From: an uncultured Clostridia bacterium
GTDB lineage: Bacteria > Bacillota > Clostridia > Peptostreptococcales > Anaerovoracaceae
Assembly: GCA_934247125.1 (NCBI GenBank)
Contig: CAKQIZ010000065.1
Coordinates: forward strand, 1 to 10,848
Direction of reading: 5' to 3'
Length of the DNA stretch: 10,848 bases
Positions 1 to 6,686 of the stretch are shown here, piece by piece. Position 1 is the stretch's first letter. The number at the start of each line of letters is the position of its first letter. A program made the position numbers and the translations under genes. Below the pieces are notes generated by a model that worked only from the letters and a program-made list of their open reading frames with translations, had not been told where the DNA came from and ran no database searches.

Positions 1-31
1 GTCAGTAGTCTTATTGTACTCTGAGGTATTT

Positions 32-796
32 TCAATTTTCAACATCCACGTTTTTTATTATACAGGAAGCTCCATTTGTGTTCTGAAAATGTTGTCCGAC
101 GCCGAAGTCAGTGTTTTCCAGCAGTATATCGATGCGAGTATTTTTTTCATAGATCGGAAACAGCCGGCACATGAATATCTCGAGCACCTTCTCGTCCGGT
201 TTTACAGATGTGCTGTTTTCTGTCATGAGATTTATGCACACGCGTTCGAAAAGCGCCAGTCCGGTCTCGATATCGTTTTTCATGGAAAGCTCGGTCTGTC
301 CGGCAAGTCCGAACAGCAGGCAGACTTCATCGGCATATTCTGCGATCTCAGCAGGTGATACGTGTTCCATTCCTTTTTTGAGTACATCGTCGCGAAAGCT
401 GGTATCAAATGTCTCGACCCCGATCTTTACCTTGGTCCGTATGCCGGCAGCAGCGAATCTTTCTTTGATCGCAGGGAGTGTGAGCCGGTCTCGCCAGTGG
501 CATTCTATATGGATCTGTGCGATTTTCCCGGCAATGCATGTCCGTATGATCTCGTCGGTCGTATCGTCGTCGAGATCGCAGAAGCTACCGGAATTGATAA
601 CTTCCAGCACCCCGTATCTGCCGGTGACGCGACTCAGCGCTTTCCGGTTGATCTCAAAGTTTGCCTTTTCATCGTGCGAGAAATCCAGATGGTAGTCGCA
701 AAACCTGCAGCGGCGCCATTTGCAGCCGCTCCCCCTCAGGAGCACTATTTCTCTGGGATTCTTATTATCTATCGTGTCGTATCTCTGCATTTTCAT
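32..796 (-). CDS. Radical SAM protein, candidate queuosine-related enzyme
   Basis: The predicted 254-residue protein has a cysteine cluster near its N-terminus (GCKWRRCRFCDYH, about residues 23-35), spaced C-x4-C-x2-C. This fits a radical SAM [4Fe-4S] site, although the classical spacing is C-x3-C-x2-C. Downstream stretches EVINSGSF, KIGVETFD, LFGLAGQT and a C-terminal NTDFGVG fit a radical SAM barrel of a clostridial family I recognise only as radical SAM proteins. The start at 796 is chosen because AAAGGA lies 9 nt upstream. An in-frame ATG at 904 is rejected because it lies inside the structured leader. The leader resembles a preQ1-I riboswitch, so I infer a role in queuosine metabolism. 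A base-releasing queuosine-salvage lyase (QueL-like) is one possibility that the sequence alone does not prove. No membrane segment or signal peptide is visible. Confidence 0.85.
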   Translation of the reverse strand: MKMQRYDTIDNKNPREIVLLRGSGCKWRRCRFCDYHLDFSHDEKANFEINRKALSRVTGRYGVLEVINSGSFCDLDDDTTDEIIRTCIAGKIAQIHIECHWRDRLTLPAIKERFAAAGIRTKVKIGVETFDTSFRDDVLKKGMEHVSPAEIAEYADEVCLLFGLAGQTELSMKNDIETGLALFERVCINLMTENSTSVKPDEKVLEIFMCRLFPIYEKNTRIDILLENTDFGVGQHFQNTNGASCIIKNVDVEN

Positions 797-836
797 GTAA
801 AGTTGTCCTTTCTGCAGCGGCGCAGATCTTTGCATT

Positions 837-861
837 AAAAAAGGTGCTCGTTCGAAGCACC
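837..861 (-). terminator. Leader terminator-like hairpin 2
   Basis: On the minus strand GGTGCT (861-856) and AGCACC (848-843) form a perfect 6-bp stem with a 7-nt loop TCGAACG. It is followed immediately by six T residues (842-837), the standard shape of an intrinsic terminator. It stands 40 nt before the radical SAM start codon with no gene upstream to terminate, so premature termination within the leader is the likely role. Confidence 0.65.
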
Positions 862-865
862 ACCC

Positions 866-893
866 AAAAACACAGCAAGAACCGCATTCTTGC
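866..893 (-). terminator. Leader terminator-like hairpin 1
   Basis: On the minus strand GCAAGAA (893-887) and TTCTTGC (881-875) form a perfect 7-bp stem with a 5-nt loop. It is followed by TGTG and five T residues (870-866). It lies just after the riboswitch-like aptamer and well before the start codon, which fits an attenuator expression platform. Confidence 0.55.
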
Positions 894-900
894 CGGATAT

Positions 901-941
901 CCATAGTTTTGTTTAAAGACAGGATGGTTTCGAACTGTCTG
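901..941 (-). promoter_or_regulatory. Candidate preQ1-I-like riboswitch aptamer
   Basis: Read on the minus strand, AGACAG (940-935) pairs with CTGTCT (922-917) around a 12-nt loop TTCGAAACCATC. It is followed by the tail TTAAACAAAACTATGG (916-901). The layout matches class I preQ1 riboswitches: P1, a loop beginning with U and ending in C immediately before the 3' arm of P1, then an A-rich tail. The Thermoanaerobacter tengcongensis example has the tail UUAACAAAACAAGG, very close to this one. Loop CCAT (927-924) can pair with tail ATGG (904-901) to make the P2 pseudoknot. C923 would be the ligand-reading cytosine. Caveat: the P2 partner lies later in the loop than in the well-known examples. 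It sits about 15 nt after the predicted start site and upstream of two terminators and a radical SAM gene. Confidence 0.5.
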
Positions 942-961
942 ATCCAGTTGTTCAGTTACTC

Positions 962-990
962 AGTATACTCCGTTTGATGCGTGTGTGCAA
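962..990 (-). promoter_or_regulatory. Sigma-A type promoter for the radical SAM leader
   Basis: On the minus strand a -35 TTGCAC (990-985) and a -10 TATACT (967-962) are separated by exactly 17 bp. Transcription would start near 955, giving an untranslated leader of about 160 nt before the ATG at 796. The leader contains the riboswitch-like element and two terminator-like hairpins. There is no minus-strand gene between this promoter and the radical SAM gene, so the hairpins belong to that gene's leader. Confidence 0.7.
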
Positions 991-1107
991 GCATAATTTG
1001 CATCCAGGATCTGCAGCTGATCTGTATCCCGAATCTGCAGACAGCTGCCGGACTGACGGACAACTGTGATCAAATAGTAATTCGCTGTTTTTTTTACACG
1101 TGACTTC

Positions 1108-1116
1108 TGATATAAT
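1108..1116 (+). promoter_or_regulatory. Extended -10 promoter upstream of prfA
   Basis: TGATATAAT is a perfect extended -10 (TG-N-TATAAT). The -35 region 16-18 bp upstream is only a T-rich run, as is tolerated when an extended -10 is present. Transcription would start near 1123, leaving a leader of about 87 nt before prfA. This is probably the main promoter of the prfA-sua5-rpiB-upp-tyrS run. A 5-bp pairing GCAGG/CCTGC (1152-1156 with 1178-1182) lies in the leader, but no riboswitch was recognised there. Confidence 0.6.
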
Positions 1117-1209
1117 ATAAAGTTAGAAAAGTATGTTTTCACATAAAAAACGCAGGAGCCGGGAAATGATACCGCAGCCTGCAGAATCCATAAAATTCAG
1201 GAGTTGAAT

Positions 1210-2271
1210 ATGTTTGATAAATTAGATTTTATAACAGAAAAATACGATGAGCTGGCTCAGAAAGTTTCTGACCCTGAAGTGATCAGCAACCAGCCGGTAT
1301 GGCAGAAGCACGTCAAGGAAATGGGCGAGATGGAGCCTATCGTAAAGAAATACAAGGAATACAAGAAGGCGAAGGCTGATCTGGCTGACGCCAAGGAGAT
1401 CCTTGAAGAGGGCGATGAGGAGATGCGTGAACTCGCGAAGATGGAGATCTCCGAGCTCGAAGAGCTGATCGAGCAGCAGGAGGATGAACTCAAGGTATTG
1501 CTTCTTCCGAAGGATCCTAACGATGAAAAGAATGTTATTCTCGAGATCAGAGCAGGAACAGGCGGAGAGGAAGCGGCGCTGTTCGGTGCGGATCTTCTGA
1601 GGATGTATACCAGATATGCAGAGCGTAACCGCTGGAAGACGGAGCTGATCGAACTCAATGATACGGGGCTCGGCGGCATCAAGGAAGCGGTCCTTCTCAT
1701 CAAGGGAAAGGGCGCATATTCCAGACTCAAGTATGAGAGCGGAGCGCACAGAGTACAGCGAGTGCCGGAGACCGAGTCGAGCGGCAGGATCCATACATCG
1801 GCTGCCACGGTCGCAGTGCTGCCGGAAGTAGACGATGTGGAAGTCGATCTCAATCCGAACGATGTCCGTGTCGATGTCTACAGAGCTTCCGGAAATGGCG
1901 GCCAGTGCGTAAATACGACGGACTCGGCAGTAAGACTTACACATGAGCCGACAGGACTCGTGGTGACATGTCAGGATGAAAAGTCGCAGATCAAGAATAA
2001 GGAAAAAGCATTCAAGGTACTCAAGGCAAGACTTTACGACCTGAAGATGCAGGAGCAGAACAAAGAAATCGCAGACCAGAGAAAGAGCATGGTAGGCTCC
2101 GGAGACAGAAGTGAGCGGATCAGGACATACAACTTCCCGCAGGGAAGAGTTTCAGACCACAGGATAGGCGTGACACTCTACAAGCTCGACAACTTCCTCG
2201 ACGGAGACCTCGACGAAATAATAGACGGCCTCATCACAAGCGATCAGGCCGAAAAAATGAAGAATTTCTGA
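1210..2271 (+). CDS. prfA: Peptide chain release factor 1 (RF1)
   Basis: RF1 reads UAA and UAG stop codons in the ribosomal A site and triggers release of the finished peptide. The 353-residue product matches the usual RF1 length. An acidic helical N-terminal domain is followed by [11 protein letters not shown], whose P-E-T at 186-188 is the P-x-T stop-codon tripeptide of RF1 rather than the SPF of RF2. GNGGQ follows, with the catalytic GGQ at 230-232. The start at 1210 has AGGAG 6 nt upstream. An in-frame TTG at 1204 lies only one base after that site and is rejected. The next gene begins 10 nt after the stop, so sua5 is translated from the same transcript. The glutamine methyltransferase gene prmC, a common neighbour, is not here. 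Confidence 0.97.
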   Translation: MFDKLDFITEKYDELAQKVSDPEVISNQPVWQKHVKEMGEMEPIVKKYKEYKKAKADLADAKEILEEGDEEMRELAKMEISELEELIEQQEDELKVLLLPKDPNDEKNVILEIRAGTGGEEAALFGADLLRMYTRYAERNRWKTELIELNDTGLGGIKEAVLLIKGKGAYSRLKYESGAHRVQRVPETESSGRIHTSAATVAVLPEVDDVEVDLNPNDVRVDVYRASGNGGQCVNTTDSAVRLTHEPTGLVVTCQDEKSQIKNKEKAFKVLKARLYDLKMQEQNKEIADQRKSMVGSGDRSERIRTYNFPQGRVSDHRIGVTLYKLDNFLDGDLDEIIDGLITSDQAEKMKNF

Positions 2272-2281
2272 GGAAGCAACA

Positions 2282-3319
2282 ATGCAAACAAAAATACTGA
2301 CTACAGATGAAAAAGATATAAGAATCGCGGCCGGGATAATCAGCAGCGGCGGACTCGTCGCATTTCCGACAGAGACAGTGTACGGCCTCGGAGCCAATGC
2401 GCTTGATGCCGATGCTGTTGCGAGAGTATATGAGGCAAAGGGCAGGCCGAGCGATAACCCGATGATCGTCCACATATCGAGAGCCAGCGACATCGGTCAG
2501 CTGACGCCGATGCTGAGCGCTGATATCGTGGCGCTGATCGACAATTTCTGGCCGGGACCGCTCACGATGGTGCTCAAAAAGAAAGAAGGCGTGCCGGACA
2601 GGACGACAGGCGGCCTCGACACAGTCGCAGTCAGGATGCCGGACAGCGAGGCGGCGCTCAGGCTGATAAACCTTTCAGGATGTCCGATAGCGGCGCCGAG
2701 CGCGAACCTTTCAGGCAGCCCGAGCCCGACGAGAGCATGTGACGTGATCGCAGATATGGACGGCAGGATCGACGCGATAATCTCAGGAGCAGACTGCCGC
2801 GTAGGGATCGAATCCACAGTCGTGGACATGACAGGTGAAGTGCCGACGATACTCAGGCCGGGGATAGTCACCGCCGAAAACATAGAGGCGGCTATCGGCA
2901 AACCGGTAAAATACGATGAAGCACTTTTCAAAGGCGCAGAGCTTGGCCTGGGTACACTGGACCCGGCAGACGGCAGCGCGCAGGGAGATTATAAACCCAG
3001 ATCACCGGGGATGAAATATAAACATTATGCGCCGAAAGCCCAGATGACCGTAATCGAGGGCAGACGTGAGAAAGTAAAGAGCGAGATAGAACGCCTCAAG
3101 GCACTCAATGAACGCCTCGGACTCAAAGTTGGGGTGATATTGTTCGAGGAACAGGCATTTATAGAGGCAGCGCATGACTTCTTTTCCAGACTGCGTGATC
3201 TGGACAGTGAAGGCGTCGATCTTATCCTGGCAGGAGCACTGAGTGACAAAGACGGTGTGGGATTCGCGGTGATGAACAGAATGCTGAAATCAGCGGGTTA
3301 TAATATTGCGAGAGTTTAG
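2282..3319 (+). CDS. sua5: L-threonylcarbamoyladenylate synthase, two-domain Sua5 type
   Basis: This enzyme makes threonylcarbamoyl-AMP from threonine, bicarbonate and ATP. That is the first step of the t6A modification at position 37 of ANN-decoding tRNAs. At 345 residues it is the long Sua5 form. The YrdC/TsaC domain (about 1-205) shows FPTETVYGLG at 28-37, KGRP at 53-56 (the K-x-R nucleotide-binding motif) and SANLSG at 140-145 (the S-x-N motif). The linker SPGMKYKHYAP (241-251) leads into the C-terminal Sua5 domain. Its ribosome binding site (AGGAAG) overlaps the prfA stop codon, which implies translational coupling. The B. subtilis homologue is YwlC. Confidence 0.95.
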   Translation: MQTKILTTDEKDIRIAAGIISSGGLVAFPTETVYGLGANALDADAVARVYEAKGRPSDNPMIVHISRASDIGQLTPMLSADIVALIDNFWPGPLTMVLKKKEGVPDRTTGGLDTVAVRMPDSEAALRLINLSGCPIAAPSANLSGSPSPTRACDVIADMDGRIDAIISGADCRVGIESTVVDMTGEVPTILRPGIVTAENIEAAIGKPVKYDEALFKGAELGLGTLDPADGSAQGDYKPRSPGMKYKHYAPKAQMTVIEGRREKVKSEIERLKALNERLGLKVGVILFEEQAFIEAAHDFFSRLRDLDSEGVDLILAGALSDKDGVGFAVMNRMLKSAGYNIARV

Positions 3320-3358
3320 TGCCGCGCGAGCGGAGAAAGGTCAGAAGAGGTTGAAATT

Positions 3359-3790
3359 ATGAAGATTGCCATTGCCAGCGACCATGGCGGATACGAACTG
3401 AAGGAAAACATCAAGAAGTACCTGGAGTCCAGAGACATCGAGACCGTAGATCTCGGAACATATTCGGAAGAATCTGTGGACTACCCTGCTTTCGGAAAGG
3501 CCTGCGGAGATGCCGTGGCATCAGGCAAGGTGGACAGGGGCATCGTATGCTGCGGTACAGGCATAGGGATATCCATTGCTGCAAACAAGGTAAAAGGCAT
3601 AAGATGTGCGCTTTGCACAGATACTTATATGGCGGAAATGTCAAGAAGACACAATGATTCGAACATACTCGCGCTTGGCGGCAGGACGACAGGCGTCGAC
3701 AAGGCTCTGAGGATCACTAAAGCATGGATCGACACAGAGTTCGAGGGCGGCAGACATCAGCGCAGAGTCAATATGCTCAACGATATGTAA
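3359..3790 (+). CDS. rpiB: Ribose-5-phosphate isomerase B
   Basis: RpiB interconverts ribulose 5-phosphate and ribose 5-phosphate in the cytoplasmic non-oxidative pentose phosphate pathway and supplies ribose for PRPP. The 143-residue protein has the family signatures SDHGG (7-11), CCGTGIGISIAANK with the expected catalytic base Cys65, RRHND with His98, and the C-terminal EGGRHQRRV. A LacA/RpiB-family sugar isomerase with different specificity is conceivable, but the CGTGIG and EGGRH segments favour RpiB. The start has GAGG 8 nt upstream. The 39-nt gap after sua5 has no terminator. Its product feeds PRPP, the co-substrate of the next gene. Confidence 0.93.
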   Translation: MKIAIASDHGGYELKENIKKYLESRDIETVDLGTYSEESVDYPAFGKACGDAVASGKVDRGIVCCGTGIGISIAANKVKGIRCALCTDTYMAEMSRRHNDSNILALGGRTTGVDKALRITKAWIDTEFEGGRHQRRVNMLNDM

Positions 3791-3983
3791 AGCGGCAGCC
3801 CGCCTGGATGCGGGCGGTGTGCGGCAGCCCGGGGATTTGCACCTGAGATCCTGAAGACATGCAGGCCGGAGGCTTTACATGAAAAAATGCACATAGCACG
3901 TGTGCGGCAGCTTTACATAAAACAAAAAAAGACAGAAATCGGGAATTATCAAGATATATGAAAACGAAAGGCAGGTAGAATAT
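3791..3983 (+). other. rpiB-upp spacer with small repeats, no clear signal
   Basis: This 193-bp gap contains a perfect 6-bp hairpin GCCCGC/GCGGGC (3798-3815) with no T-run after it. It has an exact 10-bp repeat GCGGCAGCCC (3792-3801 and 3821-3830), with a shorter GCGGCAG again at 3904, and GCTTTACAT twice (3872-3880 and 3910-3918). No convincing promoter, PyrR-type attenuator or terminator was found, so read-through from rpiB into upp is likely. Confidence 0.4.
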
Positions 3984-4613
3984 ATGGGCAATGTATATGT
4001 ATTCGATCATCCGTTAATTCAGCACAAGACAGCGCTACTGAGAAAAGAAGAGACAAGCGTCAAGGATTTCAGAGAGCTCGTCAGGGAGATCTCGACTCTC
4101 ATGGGATACGAAGCGACGAGAAAGCTTCCGCTCGAAGAAGTCAGGATCAAGACTCCGATGCAGGAGACTACAGTGAAGATGCTCAAGGGCGAGGACATCG
4201 CGATCGTGCCTATCCTGAGAGCAGGGCTCGGCATGGTAGACGGCATGCTGGCGCTCGTTCCTAATGCAAAGGTGGGACATGTGGGTCTTTACAGGGATCC
4301 TGAGACTCATGAGCCCGTTGAATACTACTGCAAACTGCCTAACGATATAGAAAAGAGAGAGATCTTCGTTGTCGATCCGATGCTCGCTACAGGCGGCAGC
4401 GCATCTGCGGCTATCGATTTCATAAAGGCAAGAGGCGGCAAAAAGATAATCTTCATGTGCCTTATCGCAGCGCCTGAAGGTATCGAAGTGCTCCGGAAAG
4501 CGCATCCGGATGTAGATATTTTCATCGCTGCAAAGGATGAATGTCTCAACGATCATGCATACATCCTGCCGGGCCTTGGCGATGCAGGCGACAGACTTTA
4601 CGGTACAAAATAA
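3984..4613 (+). CDS. upp: Uracil phosphoribosyltransferase
   Basis: Upp converts uracil and PRPP to UMP and pyrophosphate in cytoplasmic pyrimidine salvage. The 209-residue length is typical. The PRPP-binding loop [12 protein letters not shown] is at residues 129-140. The C-terminal uracil-binding stretch [17 protein letters not shown] closely matches the family. PILRAGLGM is also characteristic. The start is preceded by AAAGGCAGG, ending 8 nt upstream. Standing after rpiB fits a supply line from pentose phosphate to PRPP to UMP, though the 193-bp gap leaves room for a promoter of its own. The 123-bp gap to tyrS shows no terminator. Confidence 0.96.
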   Translation: MGNVYVFDHPLIQHKTALLRKEETSVKDFRELVREISTLMGYEATRKLPLEEVRIKTPMQETTVKMLKGEDIAIVPILRAGLGMVDGMLALVPNAKVGHVGLYRDPETHEPVEYYCKLPNDIEKREIFVVDPMLATGGSASAAIDFIKARGGKKIIFMCLIAAPEGIEVLRKAHPDVDIFIAAKDECLNDHAYILPGLGDAGDRLYGTK

Positions 4614-4736
4614 TGAAGCGCAAGACGGATCCTGCCTTGTTCGTGAACCGCCCTCGTGATGTCAGCCGTGTCAGCCGGGGAAGGAACGAACGATAGAGGC
4701 GAGATAAAACGAGCAAGTTGGAGGAAAAACAGAAAG

Positions 4737-6074
4737 ATGAAATACGATTTTATACCTGACAGTGTAAGCGAACATGATAATGTTTATGATGTTCTCAAGG
4801 AGAGAGGATTCATTGAGCAGTCGACGGACGAGGAAAAGGTCCGTGAACTTCTGCAGAACGAGAAAGTGAAGTTTTATATAGGCTTCGATCCGACTGCGGA
4901 CTGCCTTCATGTAGGTCACTTCATGCAGGTCATCATCATGATGTACATGCAGAAATACGGACATACGCCGGTAGTGCTGCTCGGCGGCGGCACGGGCTTT
5001 GTCGGAGATCCGTCCGGAAGGACTGACATGCGTCAGATGATGACGCCGGAAACGATCGAGAACAACTGCGCGGCTTTCAAAAAGCTGTTTGACAGGTTCC
5101 TCGATTTTGATGAGGACTGGAAATACGAAGGAAACAACGGCGTCTTTTCACCGGGCCACGAAAACAAGACGCCTGAACCGGGCAAGGCGATCTCGGTAAA
5201 CAATGCGAGATGGCTGCTGCCTCTGAACTATATAGAATTCATCAGAGAGATCGGTTCGTGCTTCAATGTGAACACGATGCTGAGAGCTGAATGTTTCAAG
5301 CAGAGAATGGATCGCGAGGGCGGTCTGACTATGTTTGAGCTCAACTACATGCTGATGCAGAGCTATGACTTCATGGTAATGGCGAGAGACTTCGATGTAA
5401 AGATCGAGTTCGGCGGCAACGACCAGTGGTCGAACATCATCGGCGGCGTCGATCTCACGAGGAAAAAGCTCGGCAAGGAAGTTTACGGCATGACTTTCTC
5501 CCTGCTGACGAACTCAGAAGGCAAGAAGATGGGCAAGACGCAGAAAGGCGCGCTCTGGCTCGATGCTGACAAGACTTCGCCGTATGAATTCTATCAGTAC
5601 TGGAGAAATGTCGGTGATGCCGATGTGGAAAAATGCCTCAGGATGCTGACGTTCCTGCCTATGGATGAGGTAAAGAGGCTTTCTTCGCTGCAGGACAAGG
5701 AGATCAACAAGGCTAAGGAAGTGCTGGCGTTCGAGGTCACCAAGCTCGTTCACGGTGAAGCGGAGGCGACAAAGGCACAGGAGGCTGCAAGAGCGGCATT
5801 CAGCGGCAAGGCTGATCTGTCGACTATGCCGACGGTGCAGTTCGCAGCTGACAAGCTGGCAGGCGAAGGCATGGGAGTCGTGAACTTCATCAAGGAACTT
5901 GGACTCGTTCCGAGCAACAGAGAAGGCTTCATGACGATCGAGCAGGGCGGTCTGAAGATCGACGGTGAAAAGGTCACGGACAAGAAGACGATGATCACAG
6001 CTGATACTTTCACGGACGGCAAGGTGCTCGTTGAAAAAGGAAAGAAGAAGAAGATCGTGGTAGAGCTCATGTAG
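4737..6074 (+). CDS. tyrS: Tyrosyl-tRNA synthetase
   Basis: TyrS charges tRNA-Tyr with tyrosine using ATP. The 445-residue protein has a class I catalytic core with HVGH (58-61, the HIGH motif). [11 protein letters not shown] forms part of the tyrosine pocket, followed by GGNDQWSN (226-233). The mobile loop is KMGKT (264-268), a common bacterial TyrS version of KMSKS. A C-terminal S4-like RNA-binding domain spans about 380-445. The start at 4737 is preceded by GGAGGA (4720-4725) and gives the expected family N-terminus; in-frame ATGs at 4656 and 4659 would add 27 or 26 residues unlike TyrS. No T-box leader was found, although many Bacillota tyrS genes have one. The gene ends the run at a strong terminator. 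Confidence 0.96.
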   Translation: MKYDFIPDSVSEHDNVYDVLKERGFIEQSTDEEKVRELLQNEKVKFYIGFDPTADCLHVGHFMQVIIMMYMQKYGHTPVVLLGGGTGFVGDPSGRTDMRQMMTPETIENNCAAFKKLFDRFLDFDEDWKYEGNNGVFSPGHENKTPEPGKAISVNNARWLLPLNYIEFIREIGSCFNVNTMLRAECFKQRMDREGGLTMFELNYMLMQSYDFMVMARDFDVKIEFGGNDQWSNIIGGVDLTRKKLGKEVYGMTFSLLTNSEGKKMGKTQKGALWLDADKTSPYEFYQYWRNVGDADVEKCLRMLTFLPMDEVKRLSSLQDKEINKAKEVLAFEVTKLVHGEAEATKAQEAARAAFSGKADLSTMPTVQFAADKLAGEGMGVVNFIKELGLVPSNREGFMTIEQGGLKIDGEKVTDKKTMITADTFTDGKVLVEKGKKKKIVVELM

Positions 6075-6095
6075 CAGATACCAGGATATGATGGA

Positions 6096-6157
6096 GCCCG
6101 GCGCAATGATATGTTACCAAGGAGGCAGCATATCATTGCGCCGGGCATCTTTTTATT
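6096..6157 (+). terminator. Strong intrinsic terminator after tyrS
   Basis: A perfect 18-bp inverted repeat, GCCCGGCGCAATGATATG (6096-6113) and its complement (6129-6146), encloses a 15-nt loop. It is followed by ATCTTTTTATT. It begins 21 bp after the tyrS stop and should end the prfA-tyrS transcript. The loop carries TACCAA, the same hexamer that builds the repeat array just downstream. Confidence 0.92.
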
Positions 6158-6177
6158 CTGTACAGGCTGGGCGCGAA

Positions 6178-6360
6178 TACCAAGACTTGATTCCTTTAGA
6201 TAGCATTTTGGTAAAAACAGCAGTTTTAAAGCCTGCCTGAAGAAGGCAGATACCAAGAATCAATGATCGACAATCGATTTTTGGTAAAATCACGTCAAGA
6301 AATCGCCCGTATCACAAGAAAAATTACCAAAGACAATCAGGCCGGATCGAGATCTTGGTA
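6178..6360. repeat. Three tandem TACCAA-N24-TTGGTA inverted repeats
   Basis: Three 36-bp units lie at 6178-6213, 6251-6286 and 6325-6360. Each has TACCAA and TTGGTA arms separated by exactly 24 bp. The unit starts are 73 and 74 bp apart, close to seven helical turns. Left arms read mostly ATACCAAGA and right arms TTTTGGTAAAA. The second unit can extend to an 11-bp stem with one G-T pair (TACCAAGAATC/GATTTTTGGTA). Between units 1 and 2 is a small hairpin CTGCC/GGCAG (6233-6249). The arms could be protein-binding half-sites or weak RNA hairpins. No family or regulator is recognised. Confidence 0.75.
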
Positions 6361-6443
6361 AATGATGCTTCTTTTCAATGTGATATTCGGGGAAAAATGC
6401 TAAAAATCATGATCTGGAATAGTGTTTTTGGCAACTGCCATCG

Positions 6444-6485
6444 CTTGATTTACCTACACTATCACCTGATTTATCTACATACTCA
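6444..6485 (+). repeat. 21-bp direct repeat abutting the -35 box
   Basis: Two adjacent 21-bp units (6444-6464 and 6465-6485) match at 16 of 21 positions, with the shared core TGATTTAYCTACA. The second unit ends on the base before the -35 hexamer at 6486. A two-turn direct repeat here is the usual layout for a dimeric activator contacting RNA polymerase, as in OmpR/PhoB or LytTR families, but neither consensus is clearly matched. A 12-bp palindrome, TGGCA-AC-TGCCA, lies just upstream at 6429-6440. Confidence 0.6.
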
Positions 6486-6514
6486 TTGACAAACAGCTAA
6501 TGCTATTATATAAT
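6486..6514 (+). promoter_or_regulatory. Consensus sigma-A promoter for the acyl-CoA ligase gene
   Basis: TTGACA (6486-6491) and TATAAT (6509-6514) are both perfect consensus hexamers with an ideal 17-bp spacer. Transcription would start near 6521, giving an AT-rich leader of about 166 nt before the ATG at 6687. Direct repeats upstream and downstream suggest that this intrinsically strong promoter is held under tight control. Confidence 0.9.
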
Positions 6515-6563
6515 GCATAAATAGATTAACAAATGCATAAATAATATCAAACAATGCAAAATA
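6512..6563 (+). repeat. AATGCATAAATA operator-like repeats over -10 and start site
   Basis: AATGCATAAATA occurs exactly at 6512-6523 and 6532-6543. A third copy lacking one base, AATGCAAAATA, is at 6553-6563. The spacings are 20 and 21 bp, so all copies face the same side of the helix. The first overlaps the -10 box and the predicted start site, as expected for a repressor operator. The remaining leader to 6686 is A-rich with no stable hairpin or recognised riboswitch. Confidence 0.55.
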
Positions 6564-6686
6564 TGATTACGTCTCATGCAATGGAGCAAAATCACGAACA
6601 AAACTCACAAACCGGAAACACAAATTGCAAATCGCAGGTCATAAATTCTATTTGGCATAAATGCACGATAAAAAAGGAGTATTAAA

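Noticed and set aside
843..865. tRNA T-arm look-alike with GTTCGAA and a CACC end on the plus strand
   Set aside because: The stem and loop lengths do not fit a T-arm, there is no cloverleaf upstream, and a terminator on the minus strand explains it.
797..904. N-terminal extension of the radical SAM protein from an ATG at 904
   Set aside because: It would be translated through the terminator hairpins and lacks a ribosome binding site. AAAGGA before the ATG at 796 and the family-like start there are much better.
1204..1209. TTG start for prfA
   Set aside because: It lies one base after the AGGAG site, while the ATG at 1210 has ideal spacing and gives the expected RF1 N-terminus.
1222..1944. 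Long open frame antisense to prfA
   Set aside because: It has no ribosome binding site or recognisable domain and lies opposite an unambiguous gene, so it is a codon-bias shadow. Similar antisense frames over upp, tyrS and ftsH were dropped for the same reason.
3882..3905. Minus-strand terminator in the rpiB-upp spacer (GCACA/TGTGC then T-run)
   Set aside because: The stem is only 5 bp and no minus-strand gene ends there.
4656..4736. Upstream ATGs for tyrS
   Set aside because: No ribosome binding site there; the extra residues do not resemble TyrS and GGAGGA precedes the ATG at 4737.
4614..4736. T-box leader before tyrS
   Set aside because: No T-box sequence (TGGNACCGCG-like), specifier stem or terminator was found in this 123-bp gap.
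6178..6360. CRISPR array
   Set aside because: The repeated part is only 6-8 bp per arm in inverted orientation, with three units and no cas genes; it is an inverted-repeat array.
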